The notes under the pieces: generated by a model | What the model was told of the DNA's origin: nothing | Seen by the model: the letters and a program-made list of their open reading frames with translations, nothing else | Database searches by the model: none | Position numbers and translations under genes: made by a program | From: CALBZG01 sp964486295 | Lineage (GTDB): Bacteria; Bacillota; Clostridia; Peptostreptococcales; Anaerovoracaceae | Assembly: GCA_964486295.1 (NCBI GenBank) | Contig: CAZAMF010000017.1 | Span: forward strand, 1 to 14,660 | Reading direction: 5' to 3' | Length of the DNA: 14,660 nucleotides | In this document: positions 5,821 to 14,006 of the stretch, piece by piece | Layout: the number at the start of each line of letters is the position of its first letter | Numbering within the stretch: the stretch's first letter is position 1

Positions 5821-8800
5821 ATACGTTAATGACTTCATCGAGTTTTTTGGCAGGCTCCGCCATGAACGTGATCATAGGCCGCACTCCGCCGCCGATGGTT
5901 GTTCGCTTATCAAATCGGGCATAAAGCGCGGCGTAATTCCTTGGCGTGATGGGATTGACCTTCGCTATGTGGAATATAATTTTCCCACGTTCTTCTGATA
6001 TTCTCGGTATGCAAAGTTTTTCCGCCATGGAACGTATCCTGGATATTTTCAGAAGCGAAATCGTTTCCGGTGGGATATCCCCGAATCGATCCGTCAACTC
6101 TTCCTTTACGTCCTCCAGATCCTCTGCGGTTTCAAGTTCAGAAATCCGTTTATACATCTGAAGCTTCAGTACTTCATCCTGAATATAATAATCAGGTATA
6201 AACGCAGTCACCTTGAGTTCGACGGAGGCTTCCTCCCTTTCCGGGATCACCTCTTCCCCTGTCAGCGCCTTCACCGCTTCGTCCACCAGCTTGCAATACA
6301 GCTCATATCCGATAGTCATCATATGTCCTGACTGTTCCGTGCCCAGGATATTCCCTGCCCCTCTGATTTCAAGGTCTCTCATGGCGACTTTGAATCCTGC
6401 GCCGAATTCCGTAAATTCCTTGATGGCTCGGAGTCTTTTCTCAGCTACCTCACTCAGGACCTTGCCCCGTTGATGCATCAAATACGCATAGGCCATCCGG
6501 TTGGACCTTCCGACCCTTCCCCGCAACTGATAGAGCTGACTGAGTCCGAAATGATCTGCTTCCAATACTATGATGGTGTTGACATTCGGTATATCCAGAC
6601 CGGCTTCAATGATCGTGGTAGAAACCAGCACGTCCTTTTCGCCTTCCACAAATTCCATCATGACATCTTCCAGTTCGCGTTCGTTCATCTGGCCATGTCC
6701 AACCGCCACTTCGGCCTGCGGCACCAGTTTGGCAATTTTCGAAGCGATTTTCTGTATACCTCTGACTCGGTTAAAGACAACGTAAACCTGTCCGCCTCTG
6801 GAAAGTTCCCTTTCAATAACCTCACGGATAATGATATCATCCTGCTCCATGACAAATGTCTGTACGGGATACCGCTCTTCCGGCGGCTCCTCAATCAGAC
6901 TCATATTCTTAATGCCTACCAGCGACATATGAAGAGTCCTTGGAATCGGTGTGGCGGAGAGGGTCAGCACGTCCACATTTTTACGAAGCTGTTTGATGGC
7001 CTCCTTATGTTTGACGCCGAAACGCTGCTCTTCATCGATAACAAGCAAACCCAGATCTTTGAATTTGATGTCTTTGGAGAGCAGCCTATGAGTTCCGATC
7101 ACAACATCTACGGAGCCCTTCGAAAGCTTTTCAGCTATGGCGCTCTGCTGGGAAGCAGTCTTGAATCTGGACATCATATCAATCGTGAATGGAAATTTTT
7201 CAAATCTTTTTAAAAGCGTATGATAATGCTGGTTGGCCAGAATGGTTGTCGGCACAAGAATGGCTGCCTGCTTTCCGTCTGCGATGCACTTAAATACAGC
7301 CCTGGCAGCAACTTCAGTCTTCCCGAATCCGACATCCCCGCACAGAAGTCTGTCCATGGCTTCAGGCCTTTCCATATCCGCTTTGATTTCTTCGATGCAG
7401 CGCAGCTGATCTTCTGTTTCGCTATATGGAAACAGATCCTCAAATTCGCGTTGCCATGGAGTGTCCGGCCCGAAGGCATGACCCGGTTCGGCTTTTCTGG
7501 CAGCATTCAGTTCGAGGAGTTCCCTGGCCATATCTTCGATGGCGGCTTTTGCCCGGGCCTTTGTCCTCTTCCATTCTCCGCCTGAAAGCCTGTTGATTTT
7601 GGGTACGAGCCCCTCGGCTCCGACATATTTCTGGATCAGATCCATCTGCTCAACCGGCACGTAGAGCATATCTTCGCCGCCGTATTTAATCTTCAGGTAA
7701 TCCTTCTTGGCGCCTTCAACCGTCAGCTGTTCGATCCCAAGAAATTTTCCGATTCCGTGATTCTCGTGAACCACAAAATCACCTTTTCTCAGTTCTGTGA
7801 AGGCCTTAATGGCCTGGCCTTCCCTGCGTTTCGGCCTTTTGCTCTTTCCCGCCTTGCTATTGGTAAATATATCGCCGTCCCAGATCACGACGCATTTTTC
7901 TTTAACGAACTCCAGCCCCGAGGTCAGCCTGCCGATTTTAAGGGTTACTTTGCCTTCCAGTTCTTCTCTGCTGATAAACTCTTTGAGGTTTTTGACCCTT
8001 TCTTCCGTTGAGCAGGCGACTGTTATTTTATAGCCTTTTTTAACATACCCTTTCAGGTCGTTTCTGAATGTGTCCAGGCTTCCATTGTAAACCGGGCCCT
8101 GTTTCGTCGTAAGATGGTGGAGTTCGGTAAATTTTTCTATTCCTTTAACAGTTTTTTCAAAAGGTGTGAAGACAAACAATTCGTTTGCCAATTCACCGCG
8201 CACCGCCCTCTCAAACAGCGCAGTCAGATCCCGTTTATCCTTGATCTGACGTTTGTCTTTTGGAATAGCCCGTCCGATCTCAAGCAATGTTTCGAATTCA
8301 GCCAGGCCTTCCTTTTGAATAAATTCGGCTGTATCATATATCCTGTCCGGATCATCCGCCATGATTACAGCGTCCTCACAGAGATAATCCCATAAAAATT
8401 CAGTTCGATCAAAGAAATACTCAATGTAGTTTTCCAGGATCTGGATATTCGTCCCCTGCATCACAGTCTCGACCAGCTGCGCTTTACGGTTTCTGAGTTC
8501 TTCCACCAGTTGTTTACTTCCGGACGGATTTCTTGAAGTCTCCGATTCGGCTCTTTTTACTAAACGTTCTATATGTCTTTCGTATTCTTTTTCGATTTTT
8601 TGAGCCGCTTTATTAAAGAGTTCCGGATCCTCCGGCAGCTGTGCCGCAGGATAGATTTCCACACGCTTCAGATTGCCCGTGGAACGTTGAGATTCCATAT
8701 CGAAGGTTCTGATCGATTCCGCTTCTGTATCAAAAAATTCAATTCTATACGGTTCATCCGCATCGGGCGTGAAAATATCCAGTATGGAGCCTCTTGGGCT

Positions 8801-9253
8801 GAACTGGCCTTGACCGTAAATCAGAGGGACTCTTTCATACCCCATGGAAGCAAGCATCCCGATGATCTCTTCTCTTTTGTATTCTTTTCCTCGCTGGAGC
8901 GTGAGCTTTTGCTCTCTGAACAGTTCTTTCGGTGGGAGCTTCTTCAGGCAAGAGGATACCGGTGCAATTACAATGCAGTCTTCACAATTATTGATGGCTT
9001 TCAGCACCGCCATACGGTTGAACAATTCGTCACGGTTCCTGGCTTCATACCGTAGGAACGCACTGTCATCGGACGGCATGATATAAATCGGTTTTTTCAC
9101 AAAAAAAGACAGGTCAGTTGCCAGTCTGCCCGCCCTTACGGGTGTGGATACGATGATCAGGCTCTGTCCTTCTTTACGATTGGCGATATGTGCGGCTACC
9201 GGGGCGACGCGGCTCTCCGCGATACCCGATACATTAATGATTCCTTTACCCAT
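5804..9253 (-). CDS. mfd: Mfd, transcription-repair coupling factor
   Basis: DNA translocase that removes RNA polymerase stalled at lesions and recruits UvrA for nucleotide excision repair. The protein is 1149 residues, close to the family length (B. subtilis 1177). The order of domains is a UvrB-like N-terminal module with GQFSPRGSILDIF around 149-161, the CarD-like RNA polymerase interaction domain with GDFVVHENHGIG (491-502), then superfamily 2 helicase motors with Walker A GDVGFGKT (639-646), DEEQ (740-743), later LSATPIPRTLHMS and QLRGRVGRS, and the C-terminal TRCF domain. The N-terminus is some 25 residues shorter than in Bacillus. Its ATG at 9253 overlaps the last 8 bases of pth (ATGGGTAA), so the two genes are translationally coupled. 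The pth-mfd order is conserved across Bacillota. Confidence 0.97.
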   Translation of the reverse strand: MGKGIINVSGIAESRVAPVAAHIANRKEGQSLIIVSTPVRAGRLATDLSFFVKKPIYIMPSDDSAFLRYEARNRDELFNRMAVLKAINNCEDCIVIAPVSSCLKKLPPKELFREQKLTLQRGKEYKREEIIGMLASMGYERVPLIYGQGQFSPRGSILDIFTPDADEPYRIEFFDTEAESIRTFDMESQRSTGNLKRVEIYPAAQLPEDPELFNKAAQKIEKEYERHIERLVKRAESETSRNPSGSKQLVEELRNRKAQLVETVMQGTNIQILENYIEYFFDRTEFLWDYLCEDAVIMADDPDRIYDTAEFIQKEGLAEFETLLEIGRAIPKDKRQIKDKRDLTALFERAVRGELANELFVFTPFEKTVKGIEKFTELHHLTTKQGPVYNGSLDTFRNDLKGYVKKGYKITVACSTEERVKNLKEFISREELEGKVTLKIGRLTSGLEFVKEKCVVIWDGDIFTNSKAGKSKRPKRREGQAIKAFTELRKGDFVVHENHGIGKFLGIEQLTVEGAKKDYLKIKYGGEDMLYVPVEQMDLIQKYVGAEGLVPKINRLSGGEWKRTKARAKAAIEDMARELLELNAARKAEPGHAFGPDTPWQREFEDLFPYSETEDQLRCIEEIKADMERPEAMDRLLCGDVGFGKTEVAARAVFKCIADGKQAAILVPTTILANQHYHTLLKRFEKFPFTIDMMSRFKTASQQSAIAEKLSKGSVDVVIGTHRLLSKDIKFKDLGLLVIDEEQRFGVKHKEAIKQLRKNVDVLTLSATPIPRTLHMSLVGIKNMSLIEEPPEERYPVQTFVMEQDDIIIREVIERELSRGGQVYVVFNRVRGIQKIASKIAKLVPQAEVAVGHGQMNERELEDVMMEFVEGEKDVLVSTTIIEAGLDIPNVNTIIVLEADHFGLSQLYQLRGRVGRSNRMAYAYLMHQRGKVLSEVAEKRLRAIKEFTEFGAGFKVAMRDLEIRGAGNILGTEQSGHMMTIGYELYCKLVDEAVKALTGEEVIPEREEASVELKVTAFIPDYYIQDEVLKLQMYKRISELETAEDLEDVKEELTDRFGDIPPETISLLKISRIRSMAEKLCIPRISEERGKIIFHIAKVNPITPRNYAALYARFDKRTTIGGGVRPMITFMAEPAKKLDEVINVLELLT

Positions 9254-9812
9254 TGTACCTGTTCATGGCCATGTCGATCCCCTCGGCCAATATAATTTCT
9301 GCTGCTCTGGCAGCCCGCTCAACGGCATCCTCCAGAAGTGGTTTTTCCTCCTTTGAGAAACCTCCGGTAACAAAATCCCGGAGTGTCATCTTTCTTTCTC
9401 CGCCGATCCCGATTCGGATTCTAGGAAAATCCTCTGATTTGATATCATAAATTACTGATTTCATACCATTGTGCGAGCCGGCTGAACCTTTTTTTCTGAT
9501 CCGGATCTTTCCGGTTTCAATATCGATATCGTCGTAAATCAGAATCAGATTCTCCATCTCGACTTTGTAGTAGGCCAGGACCTCCCTGACTGATTGCCCC
9601 GAAAGGTTCATGTAAGTTTGCGGCTTAACCAAAAGAACTCTCTGGTTGGCGATGGTTCCATCCCCAACCAGAGCTTTAAATGCGATTTTATTGACTTTTA
9701 TATTGTGCTTGGCGGCCAGATAGTCCACCGTTAAGAATCCCATATTATGTCGGGTATTCTGATATTTTTTCCCGGGGTTACCCAGGCCGACTATCACATA
9801 CATGTTTCCCAT
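9246..9812 (-). CDS. pth: Peptidyl-tRNA hydrolase
   Basis: Cleaves the ester of peptidyl-tRNA dropped from ribosomes and so recycles tRNA. The protein is 188 residues, the normal size. Counted from the first Met, active-site features are GLGNPG with N12, NTRHNMGF with catalytic H22, TYMNLSG with N69, YDDID with D94, and GSAGSHNGMKS with N115. All expected residues are present. Two starts are possible: the ATG at 9812, which has GGAAAAG 8 bases upstream, and the ATG at 9803 (MYVIVGLGNPG), which fits family alignments better but lacks a ribosome binding site. In Bacillus the gene is spoVC, and ctc lies between prs and it. Here ctc is missing and pth follows prs by 19 bases. It overlaps mfd at its end. 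Confidence 0.97.
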   Translation of the reverse strand: MGNMYVIVGLGNPGKKYQNTRHNMGFLTVDYLAAKHNIKVNKIAFKALVGDGTIANQRVLLVKPQTYMNLSGQSVREVLAYYKVEMENLILIYDDIDIETGKIRIRKKGSAGSHNGMKSVIYDIKSEDFPRIRIGIGGERKMTLRDFVTGGFSKEEKPLLEDAVERAARAAEIILAEGIDMAMNRYNG

Positions 9813-9831
9813 TTATTAGGCTTTTCCATGT

Positions 9832-10782
9832 TTAATCAAACAATCTGCTGATTGAATCGTTCGTAAATACCCTGATCATCGCTTCCGCGAACAGCGGTGC
9901 TACTGACAGGATCTTCATGATCGGGATTCGCTTCTCCATCGGAATCGGAATCGTGTTCAGGAGGACCAGCTCTTCAATTGCGGAAGACTGGATCCTTTCG
10001 ATTGCAGGTCCCGATAATACGGGATGAGTCGCGCAGGCCATGACCGACTTGGCGCCCATATCCTTCAGCGCATTGGCTGCATTGGTGATCGTTCCCGCTG
10101 TATCGATCATGTCATCCACCAGGATGCAGTTCATTCCCGCGATATCGCCGATGATATTCATGATTTCACTTTTATTTGGTGCCGGTCTTCTTTTATCAAT
10201 GATCGCGATAGGCGCGTTTAATGGCTGAGCCATGTTTCTCGCTCTGGTAACCGAGCCGTGGTCCGGAGAAACCACCACCAGATTATCCATCCCTTTGTCT
10301 TTGAAATACTTTACCAGAATAGGCACGCCCAGCAGATGATCTACCGGTATATTGAAATATCCCTGAATCTGAGGAGCATGGAGGTCCATCGTCAATACTC
10401 TGTCGGCTCCGGCGGCTACAAGCAGGTCCGCCACCAGTTTTGCCGTGATTGGGTCTCTGGCCTTTGCTTTTCTGTCCTGTCTGGCATATCCGTAATAAGG
10501 AATGATGGCGTTGATTCTCCCCGCGGAAGCTCTCTTCATCGCATCGATCATAATCAGCAGCTCCATGAGATTGTCATTGACCGGTTCGCTGGTGGATTGA
10601 ATAATATAGTTGTCTATTCCTCTTACTGTCTCCCATAAGTTGACCGAAATTTCGCCGTCGCTGAATTTCGTAACCGTGGCCTTACCAAGGGTTTTACCCA
10701 TGATTGAAGCGATCTCTTCAGCCAATTCCATGTGTGAATTACACGCAAAAACTTTATAATCCGCAAATGCTGCCTGTTTCAT
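9832..10782 (-). CDS. prs: Ribose-phosphate pyrophosphokinase (PRPP synthase)
   Basis: Makes 5-phosphoribosyl-1-pyrophosphate from ribose-5-phosphate and ATP, feeding purine, pyrimidine, histidine, tryptophan and NAD synthesis. The protein is 316 residues, the standard class I length. Visible signatures are KFSDGEISVNLWETVRG (39-55), PYYGYARQDRK (95-105), TMDLHAPQIQGYF (131-143, with the conserved His), VSPDHGSVTRAR (171-182) and the PRPP loop ILVDDMIDTAGTI (220-232). It starts 15 bases after the glmU-type gene, preserving the classical gcaD-prs pairing. The ribosome binding site is weak and AG-rich. PRPP is also the ligand of PurR, encoded 2 kb away. Confidence 0.98.
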   Translation of the reverse strand: MKQAAFADYKVFACNSHMELAEEIASIMGKTLGKATVTKFSDGEISVNLWETVRGIDNYIIQSTSEPVNDNLMELLIMIDAMKRASAGRINAIIPYYGYARQDRKAKARDPITAKLVADLLVAAGADRVLTMDLHAPQIQGYFNIPVDHLLGVPILVKYFKDKGMDNLVVVSPDHGSVTRARNMAQPLNAPIAIIDKRRPAPNKSEIMNIIGDIAGMNCILVDDMIDTAGTITNAANALKDMGAKSVMACATHPVLSGPAIERIQSSAIEELVLLNTIPIPMEKRIPIMKILSVAPLFAEAMIRVFTNDSISRLFD

Positions 10783-10797
10783 TTTCTTTTCTACACC

Positions 10798-11496
10798 TTA
10801 CCTTTCCTTTTTGAGCAGGCCTCTGCGGTCTACCCAGCCCTCAATTACCCTGCCTTTTGTTCTCGAAACAAAGAGTGCCCCTTTTGGTACATTTGTAGTT
10901 ACCGTGCTGCCGGCCGCAATATAAGACCCTTCTTCAACTACTACCGGAGAAACAAGATTAGTATTACAGCCGATAAAGGCCCCATCTCCCACCACTGACC
11001 GGTGTTTGTTTTTCCCGTCATAGTTGACGAAAACGACACCGCAACCGATGTTAACATCTTTTCCTACGTCGGAATCTCCGATATATGTCAGATGGGAGGC
11101 TTTCGAGCCGTCCCCCATGGAAGAGTTCTTGATCTCAACAAAATCTCCAACCTTGCAATGGCTGCCGACATTGCTTCCCGGTCTGAGATATGCAAAAGGC
11201 CCTACTTTGGTTTCCTCACCTATTTTGCTTTCAATAATTACGGAGCTTTGTATTTCCGAAGCGTCTCCGATGCTGGAGTCCTTTATTCTCGTATTCTGGC
11301 CAATGACACAATTTTCGCCGATTACTGTCGCTCCTTCAATGGTGACGCAGGGGCCGATGACGGTACCACGGCCGATTTTGACATCGGAGCCGATGTAGGC
11401 TCTTTCTATATCGACAAAATCAACACCGTTTTCTAGAAATTTTATATTAAGATTCAGCCTGTCTGCGGCTATTTTTTTATATTCTTCGTATTTCAT
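10798..11496 (-). CDS. Stand-alone GlmU-type glucosamine-1-phosphate acetyltransferase domain
   Basis: Left-handed beta-helix (hexapeptide repeat) protein of 232 residues. It matches only the C-terminal half of bifunctional GlmU, which acetylates glucosamine-1-phosphate with acetyl-CoA. The match begins in the linker helix of Bacillus GlmU (KKIAADRLNLNIKFLENGV) and runs to the C-terminus, so the roughly 225-residue uridyltransferase half is missing. The active site is complete: R105 (YLRPG), K123 (FVEIK), H135 and Y138 (SHLTY), N149 (VNIG), and N158 to K164 (NYDGKNK). It should therefore be an active acetyltransferase, with UDP-GlcNAc pyrophosphorylase supplied by another gene. The place before prs is that of glmU/gcaD. 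Only 34 bases separate it from murC, so the lost domain is not hidden upstream. A ribosome binding site AAGGGGA lies 11 bases ahead. An out-of-frame ATG at 11503 is better spaced. Confidence 0.9.
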   Translation of the reverse strand: MKYEEYKKIAADRLNLNIKFLENGVDFVDIERAYIGSDVKIGRGTVIGPCVTIEGATVIGENCVIGQNTRIKDSSIGDASEIQSSVIIESKIGEETKVGPFAYLRPGSNVGSHCKVGDFVEIKNSSMGDGSKASHLTYIGDSDVGKDVNIGCGVVFVNYDGKNKHRSVVGDGAFIGCNTNLVSPVVVEEGSYIAAGSTVTTNVPKGALFVSRTKGRVIEGWVDRRGLLKKER

Positions 11497-11530
11497 ACTT
11501 CATAATATCCCCTTTCCATATCCGGCGAAA

Positions 11531-12919
11531 CTATTTTTCGAAATCTTTTTCAAGAATCATTTCACCGACTTTGTAGATATCTCCGGCGCCCATGGTTATT
11601 ACGATATCGCCCTCTTCGGCATTGGCATAGACAAAATCCGCAATTTCCTCCAGAGTTTCGAAGTAATAGGCAAACCGTTTCGGGTCTATTTCCTTAAGCT
11701 TATCCACGATGGACTTTGAACTGATTTTATAGATATTCTTTTCTCTTGCGGCATAAATTTCAGCCATTACAAGATAATCGGCATTATCGAATGCCTTCGT
11801 GAATTCATCAAACAAAGCCAGCGTCCTGGAGTAGGTATGTGGCTGAAACAGGCACCATAGATTTTTATAAGGCATATTCTTAGCCGCAGCTAAAGTCGCC
11901 TTGATTTCAGTCGGGTGATGGGCATAATCATCTACAATGGTAACGCCGCCGTCTGTTCTGCCCTGCACATCAAAGCGCCTCTGTGTTCCCTTGAACGCTT
12001 TCAGCGTTTCGGCTATTTTTTCCGGTTCAACGCCCAGTGTATGTCCGCATGCAAACGCTGCCAGAGCGTTGAGTACATTGTGCTCACCGGGTATCGAAAG
12101 TTGCATTTCCAGAAGCATAACATCTTTATAATAAAGATCGAATTTCGGGAAGCCCTGAGCGTTGAAGCTGATGTTTTTCGCCCAGTAAGTACAGTTGTCA
12201 TTCAACCCGAAAGTGATTACGTTTGGCAAATCCTGCGTTACGGCCTTTACGAAAGGATTCGAGTCAAAAGCGATGATATATCCGTCCTTTGGTACCGAGT
12301 GGGCAAAGGTTTCAAAGGATTTGGCGATATGGTCGATATCTTTGAAATAGTCCAGATGATCCGAATCTATGTTGAGTATGATTTCGATTTTAGGTTCCAG
12401 GAAAAGAAAGCTGTCCATATATTCACAGGCTTCGGTCACGAATATGTCACTGTGCCCGACTTTGACGTTGCCTCCGATTTCGGTGAGATTTCCCCCCACA
12501 AGAACAGTCGGATCTTTGCCCGCATTTTCCATAATTAAAGAAACCATAGAGGTCGTTGTAGTTTTTCCATGGGTGCCGGATATCGCGATGCTTGTTCTAT
12601 ATTCCCTCATCAGCGTTCCCAGTATATCCGCCCGGGTAACCGCGGGTATTCCAAGCTCTCTGGCTCTTGACAACTCCGGGTTGTCTTCACCGACTGCTGC
12701 TGAATAAATCACCAGGTCGGCCCCTTCTACATTTCTTTCTCTATGGCCTAAGTATATATTTGCGCCTTTTGCGATCAGTCTGTCTGTCGCTTCGGATTCC
12801 TTCATATCCGAGCCGGTGACCCGGTACCCTCTGGATAAAAGTATTTCCGCAATGGCAGACAAGCCGATGCCTCCTATTCCGATACAGTGTATTTGATTAT
12901 GTCCTGCTATATTAATCAT
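11531..12919 (-). CDS. murC: UDP-N-acetylmuramate--L-alanine ligase
   Basis: Adds the first residue, L-Ala, to UDP-MurNAc in cytoplasmic peptidoglycan synthesis, using ATP. The protein is 462 residues, the family norm. Seen in order are the Rossmann HCIGIGGIGLSAIAE motif (11-25) of the MurC UDP-binding domain, the ATP loop SGTHGKTTTTS (114-124), TEACEYMDSF (162-171), NIDSDHLDYF (183-192), and later VDDYAHHPTEIKATL in the C-terminal domain. A start at 12919 is chosen over the longer reading because GGAGG (12927-12931) lies 7 bases upstream and MINIAG leads directly into the nucleotide fold. It is the first gene of the long minus-strand train and has a promoter in the gap to divergent purR. Being joined to glmU, it groups two cell wall precursor steps. 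Confidence 0.98.
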   Translation of the reverse strand: MINIAGHNQIHCIGIGGIGLSAIAEILLSRGYRVTGSDMKESEATDRLIAKGANIYLGHRERNVEGADLVIYSAAVGEDNPELSRARELGIPAVTRADILGTLMREYRTSIAISGTHGKTTTTSMVSLIMENAGKDPTVLVGGNLTEIGGNVKVGHSDIFVTEACEYMDSFLFLEPKIEIILNIDSDHLDYFKDIDHIAKSFETFAHSVPKDGYIIAFDSNPFVKAVTQDLPNVITFGLNDNCTYWAKNISFNAQGFPKFDLYYKDVMLLEMQLSIPGEHNVLNALAAFACGHTLGVEPEKIAETLKAFKGTQRRFDVQGRTDGGVTIVDDYAHHPTEIKATLAAAKNMPYKNLWCLFQPHTYSRTLALFDEFTKAFDNADYLVMAEIYAAREKNIYKISSKSIVDKLKEIDPKRFAYYFETLEEIADFVYANAEEGDIVITMGAGDIYKVGEMILEKDFEK

Positions 12920-12941
12920 TAAACTTCCTCCGATAAAAACG

Positions 12942-12977
12942 TACATAGAGTATAACATAAATATCTCGATTTCGCAA
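12942..12977 (-). promoter_or_regulatory. Sigma-A promoter for the murC gene train
   Basis: On the minus strand a -35 TTGCGA (plus 12972-12977), a 17-base spacer and a -10 TATACT (12949-12954) with TG at the extended -10 position precede murC. The predicted start is near 12942, giving a leader of about 20 bases with the ribosome binding site. It is divergent from, and about 50 bases away from, the purR promoter. Confidence 0.75.
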
Positions 12978-13027
12978 AGAAGTTGCTGGGAAACAAGCTT
13001 TTATCGGGTATCTTTTTTTGTATCGAA

Positions 13028-13063
13028 TTGACATTTGATAAAATAACGAATATTATCTTGTTA
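13028..13063 (+). promoter_or_regulatory. Sigma-A promoter for purR
   Basis: A perfect -35 TTGACA (13028-13033), a 17-base spacer and a -10 TATTAT (13051-13056, 5 of 6) lie ahead of purR. The start should be near 13063, leaving a leader of under 30 bases. Confidence 0.85.
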
Positions 13064-13085
13064 AATTTAAATTTCGTTCGGAGGT
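13042..13085 (+). promoter_or_regulatory. Possible PurR operator (two inverted PurBox-like sites)
   Basis: The Bacillus PurBox is known as AWWWCCGAACWWT, used as an inverted pair 16-17 bases apart. Here AATAACGAATATT (13042-13054) matches 11 of 13 and overlaps the -10. On the other strand ACCTCCGAACGAA (13085-13073) matches 9 of 13 with a perfect CCGAAC core and covers the ribosome binding site. The gap is 18 bases. The sites were found by eye in AT-rich DNA, so autoregulation is an inference. Confidence 0.4.
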
Positions 13086-13090
13086 ATCCT

Positions 13091-13900
13091 ATGAAAAGAA
13101 CTCAGCGGGTCGGAATTCTCATTAAGATTCTGTCGGATTCGCCAAACAAAACATTCAGTCTCAAATATTTCTGCGATTTGTTCGGCGCAGCTAAATCCAG
13201 CATCAGCGAGGATCTCACTGCAGCAAGGCAAGTGCTGGCGGAGATGGAACTCGGAATTATCGAAACCACATCCGGTGCGGCCGGCGGTGTTAAATTCGTC
13301 CCTTATATCTCTAATGAAGCAGTTAGTGAGCTTCAGGAAGAACTGTGCAGGAAACTTTCCGATCCCGGGAGGATCCTGGGCGGTGGCTTTATCTATAGCT
13401 CCGACCTTATGTTCGACTCTCAGTTGGTTAAAAGAGTGGCAACGATTTTCGCCCGCAAATTCCAGAATTACGGTGCTGATTATATCGCAACCATTGAAAC
13501 GAAAGGAATCCCCGTCGCTGTTATGACAGCTTATCTCCTTAACATACCATTGGTAGTTATCAGACGGGAAGCGAAAATCAGCGAAGGTTCCACCGTCTCC
13601 ATTAACTATTTTTCAGGGTCTTATGACCGTGTGCAGAAGATGTCTATCTCAAAACGCGCGGTAGTGCCGGGATCAAAAGCCATCATCATTGATGACTTTA
13701 TGCGTGGGGGCGGCTCCGTAAAGGGGATTTCAGACATCCTGTCAGAATTCGATATTGATGTTGTCGGCACCGGTGTTGTCATTGCAGATGCGGAGCCGGA
13801 AAAAAAGAAGATTTCCGATTTTGTACCGATCGTTTATATGGGCGATATCGATGAAGCCAACAAGGCCTTAAATTTCTTTCCGAATTGTCAGATTTTTTAG
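13091..13900 (+). CDS. purR: PurR, PRPP-responsive purine repressor
   Basis: Bacillota-type purine repressor of 269 residues. It has an N-terminal winged helix (MKRTQRVGILIKILSDSPN ... KSSISEDLTAAR, residues 1-75) joined to a type I phosphoribosyltransferase-like domain. The PRPP loop is IIIDDFMRGGGS (198-209), where PRPP acts as effector rather than substrate. High PRPP releases the repressor from purine genes, and the repressor acts when purines are plentiful. It is unrelated to E. coli LacI-type PurR. The start at 13091 is set by GGAGGT (13080-13085) 5 bases upstream. The longer open frame upstream crosses the promoter and is not coding. The gene is divergent from murC and is followed by spoVG, the usual purR-spoVG order. 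No clear terminator lies between them. Confidence 0.97.
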   Translation: MKRTQRVGILIKILSDSPNKTFSLKYFCDLFGAAKSSISEDLTAARQVLAEMELGIIETTSGAAGGVKFVPYISNEAVSELQEELCRKLSDPGRILGGGFIYSSDLMFDSQLVKRVATIFARKFQNYGADYIATIETKGIPVAVMTAYLLNIPLVVIRREAKISEGSTVSINYFSGSYDRVQKMSISKRAVVPGSKAIIIDDFMRGGGSVKGISDILSEFDIDVVGTGVVIADAEPEKKKISDFVPIVYMGDIDEANKALNFFPNCQIF

Positions 13901-13910
13901 AATAAAAATA

Positions 13911-13939
13911 TTGTAATTCAGATTTTTGTTTAGTATAAT
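13911..13939 (+). promoter_or_regulatory. Sigma-A promoter for spoVG
   Basis: A perfect -10 TATAAT (13934-13939) is preceded at 17 bases by TTGTAA (13911-13916, 4 of 6). It lies 11-39 bases after the purR stop, giving spoVG a start near 13946 and a leader of about 60 bases. The sequence is very AT-rich and holds two short direct repeats, AAATATTGT, 40 bases apart. Confidence 0.7.
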
Positions 13940-14006
13940 ACATACAAATATTGTTAGATGCGATATTGGCTGTTTATTTGTGGCAAAAGGAAGGATGGTA
14001 GAATGT

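Noticed and set aside
6470..7213. Plus-strand open frame of 247 codons opposite mfd
   Set aside because: It lies wholly within the helicase region of mfd, has no ribosome binding site of note and no recognisable motif.
10798..11530. GlmU as a frameshifted or broken pseudogene
   Set aside because: The reading frame is intact from a plausible start in the linker helix to the normal C-terminus with all catalytic residues. The 34 bases upstream carry no remnant of the uridyltransferase domain, since murC ends there.
12983..13090. Longer N-terminus for purR
   Set aside because: The extra codons run across the purR promoter (TTGACA and TATTAT), and the strong GGAGGT at 13080-13085 belongs to the ATG at 13091, where the family N-terminus begins.
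12920..13090. A purine or other riboswitch in the murC-purR gap
   Set aside because: The predicted leaders on both sides are only about 20-30 bases long, too short for an aptamer, and no stable paired structure is visible.
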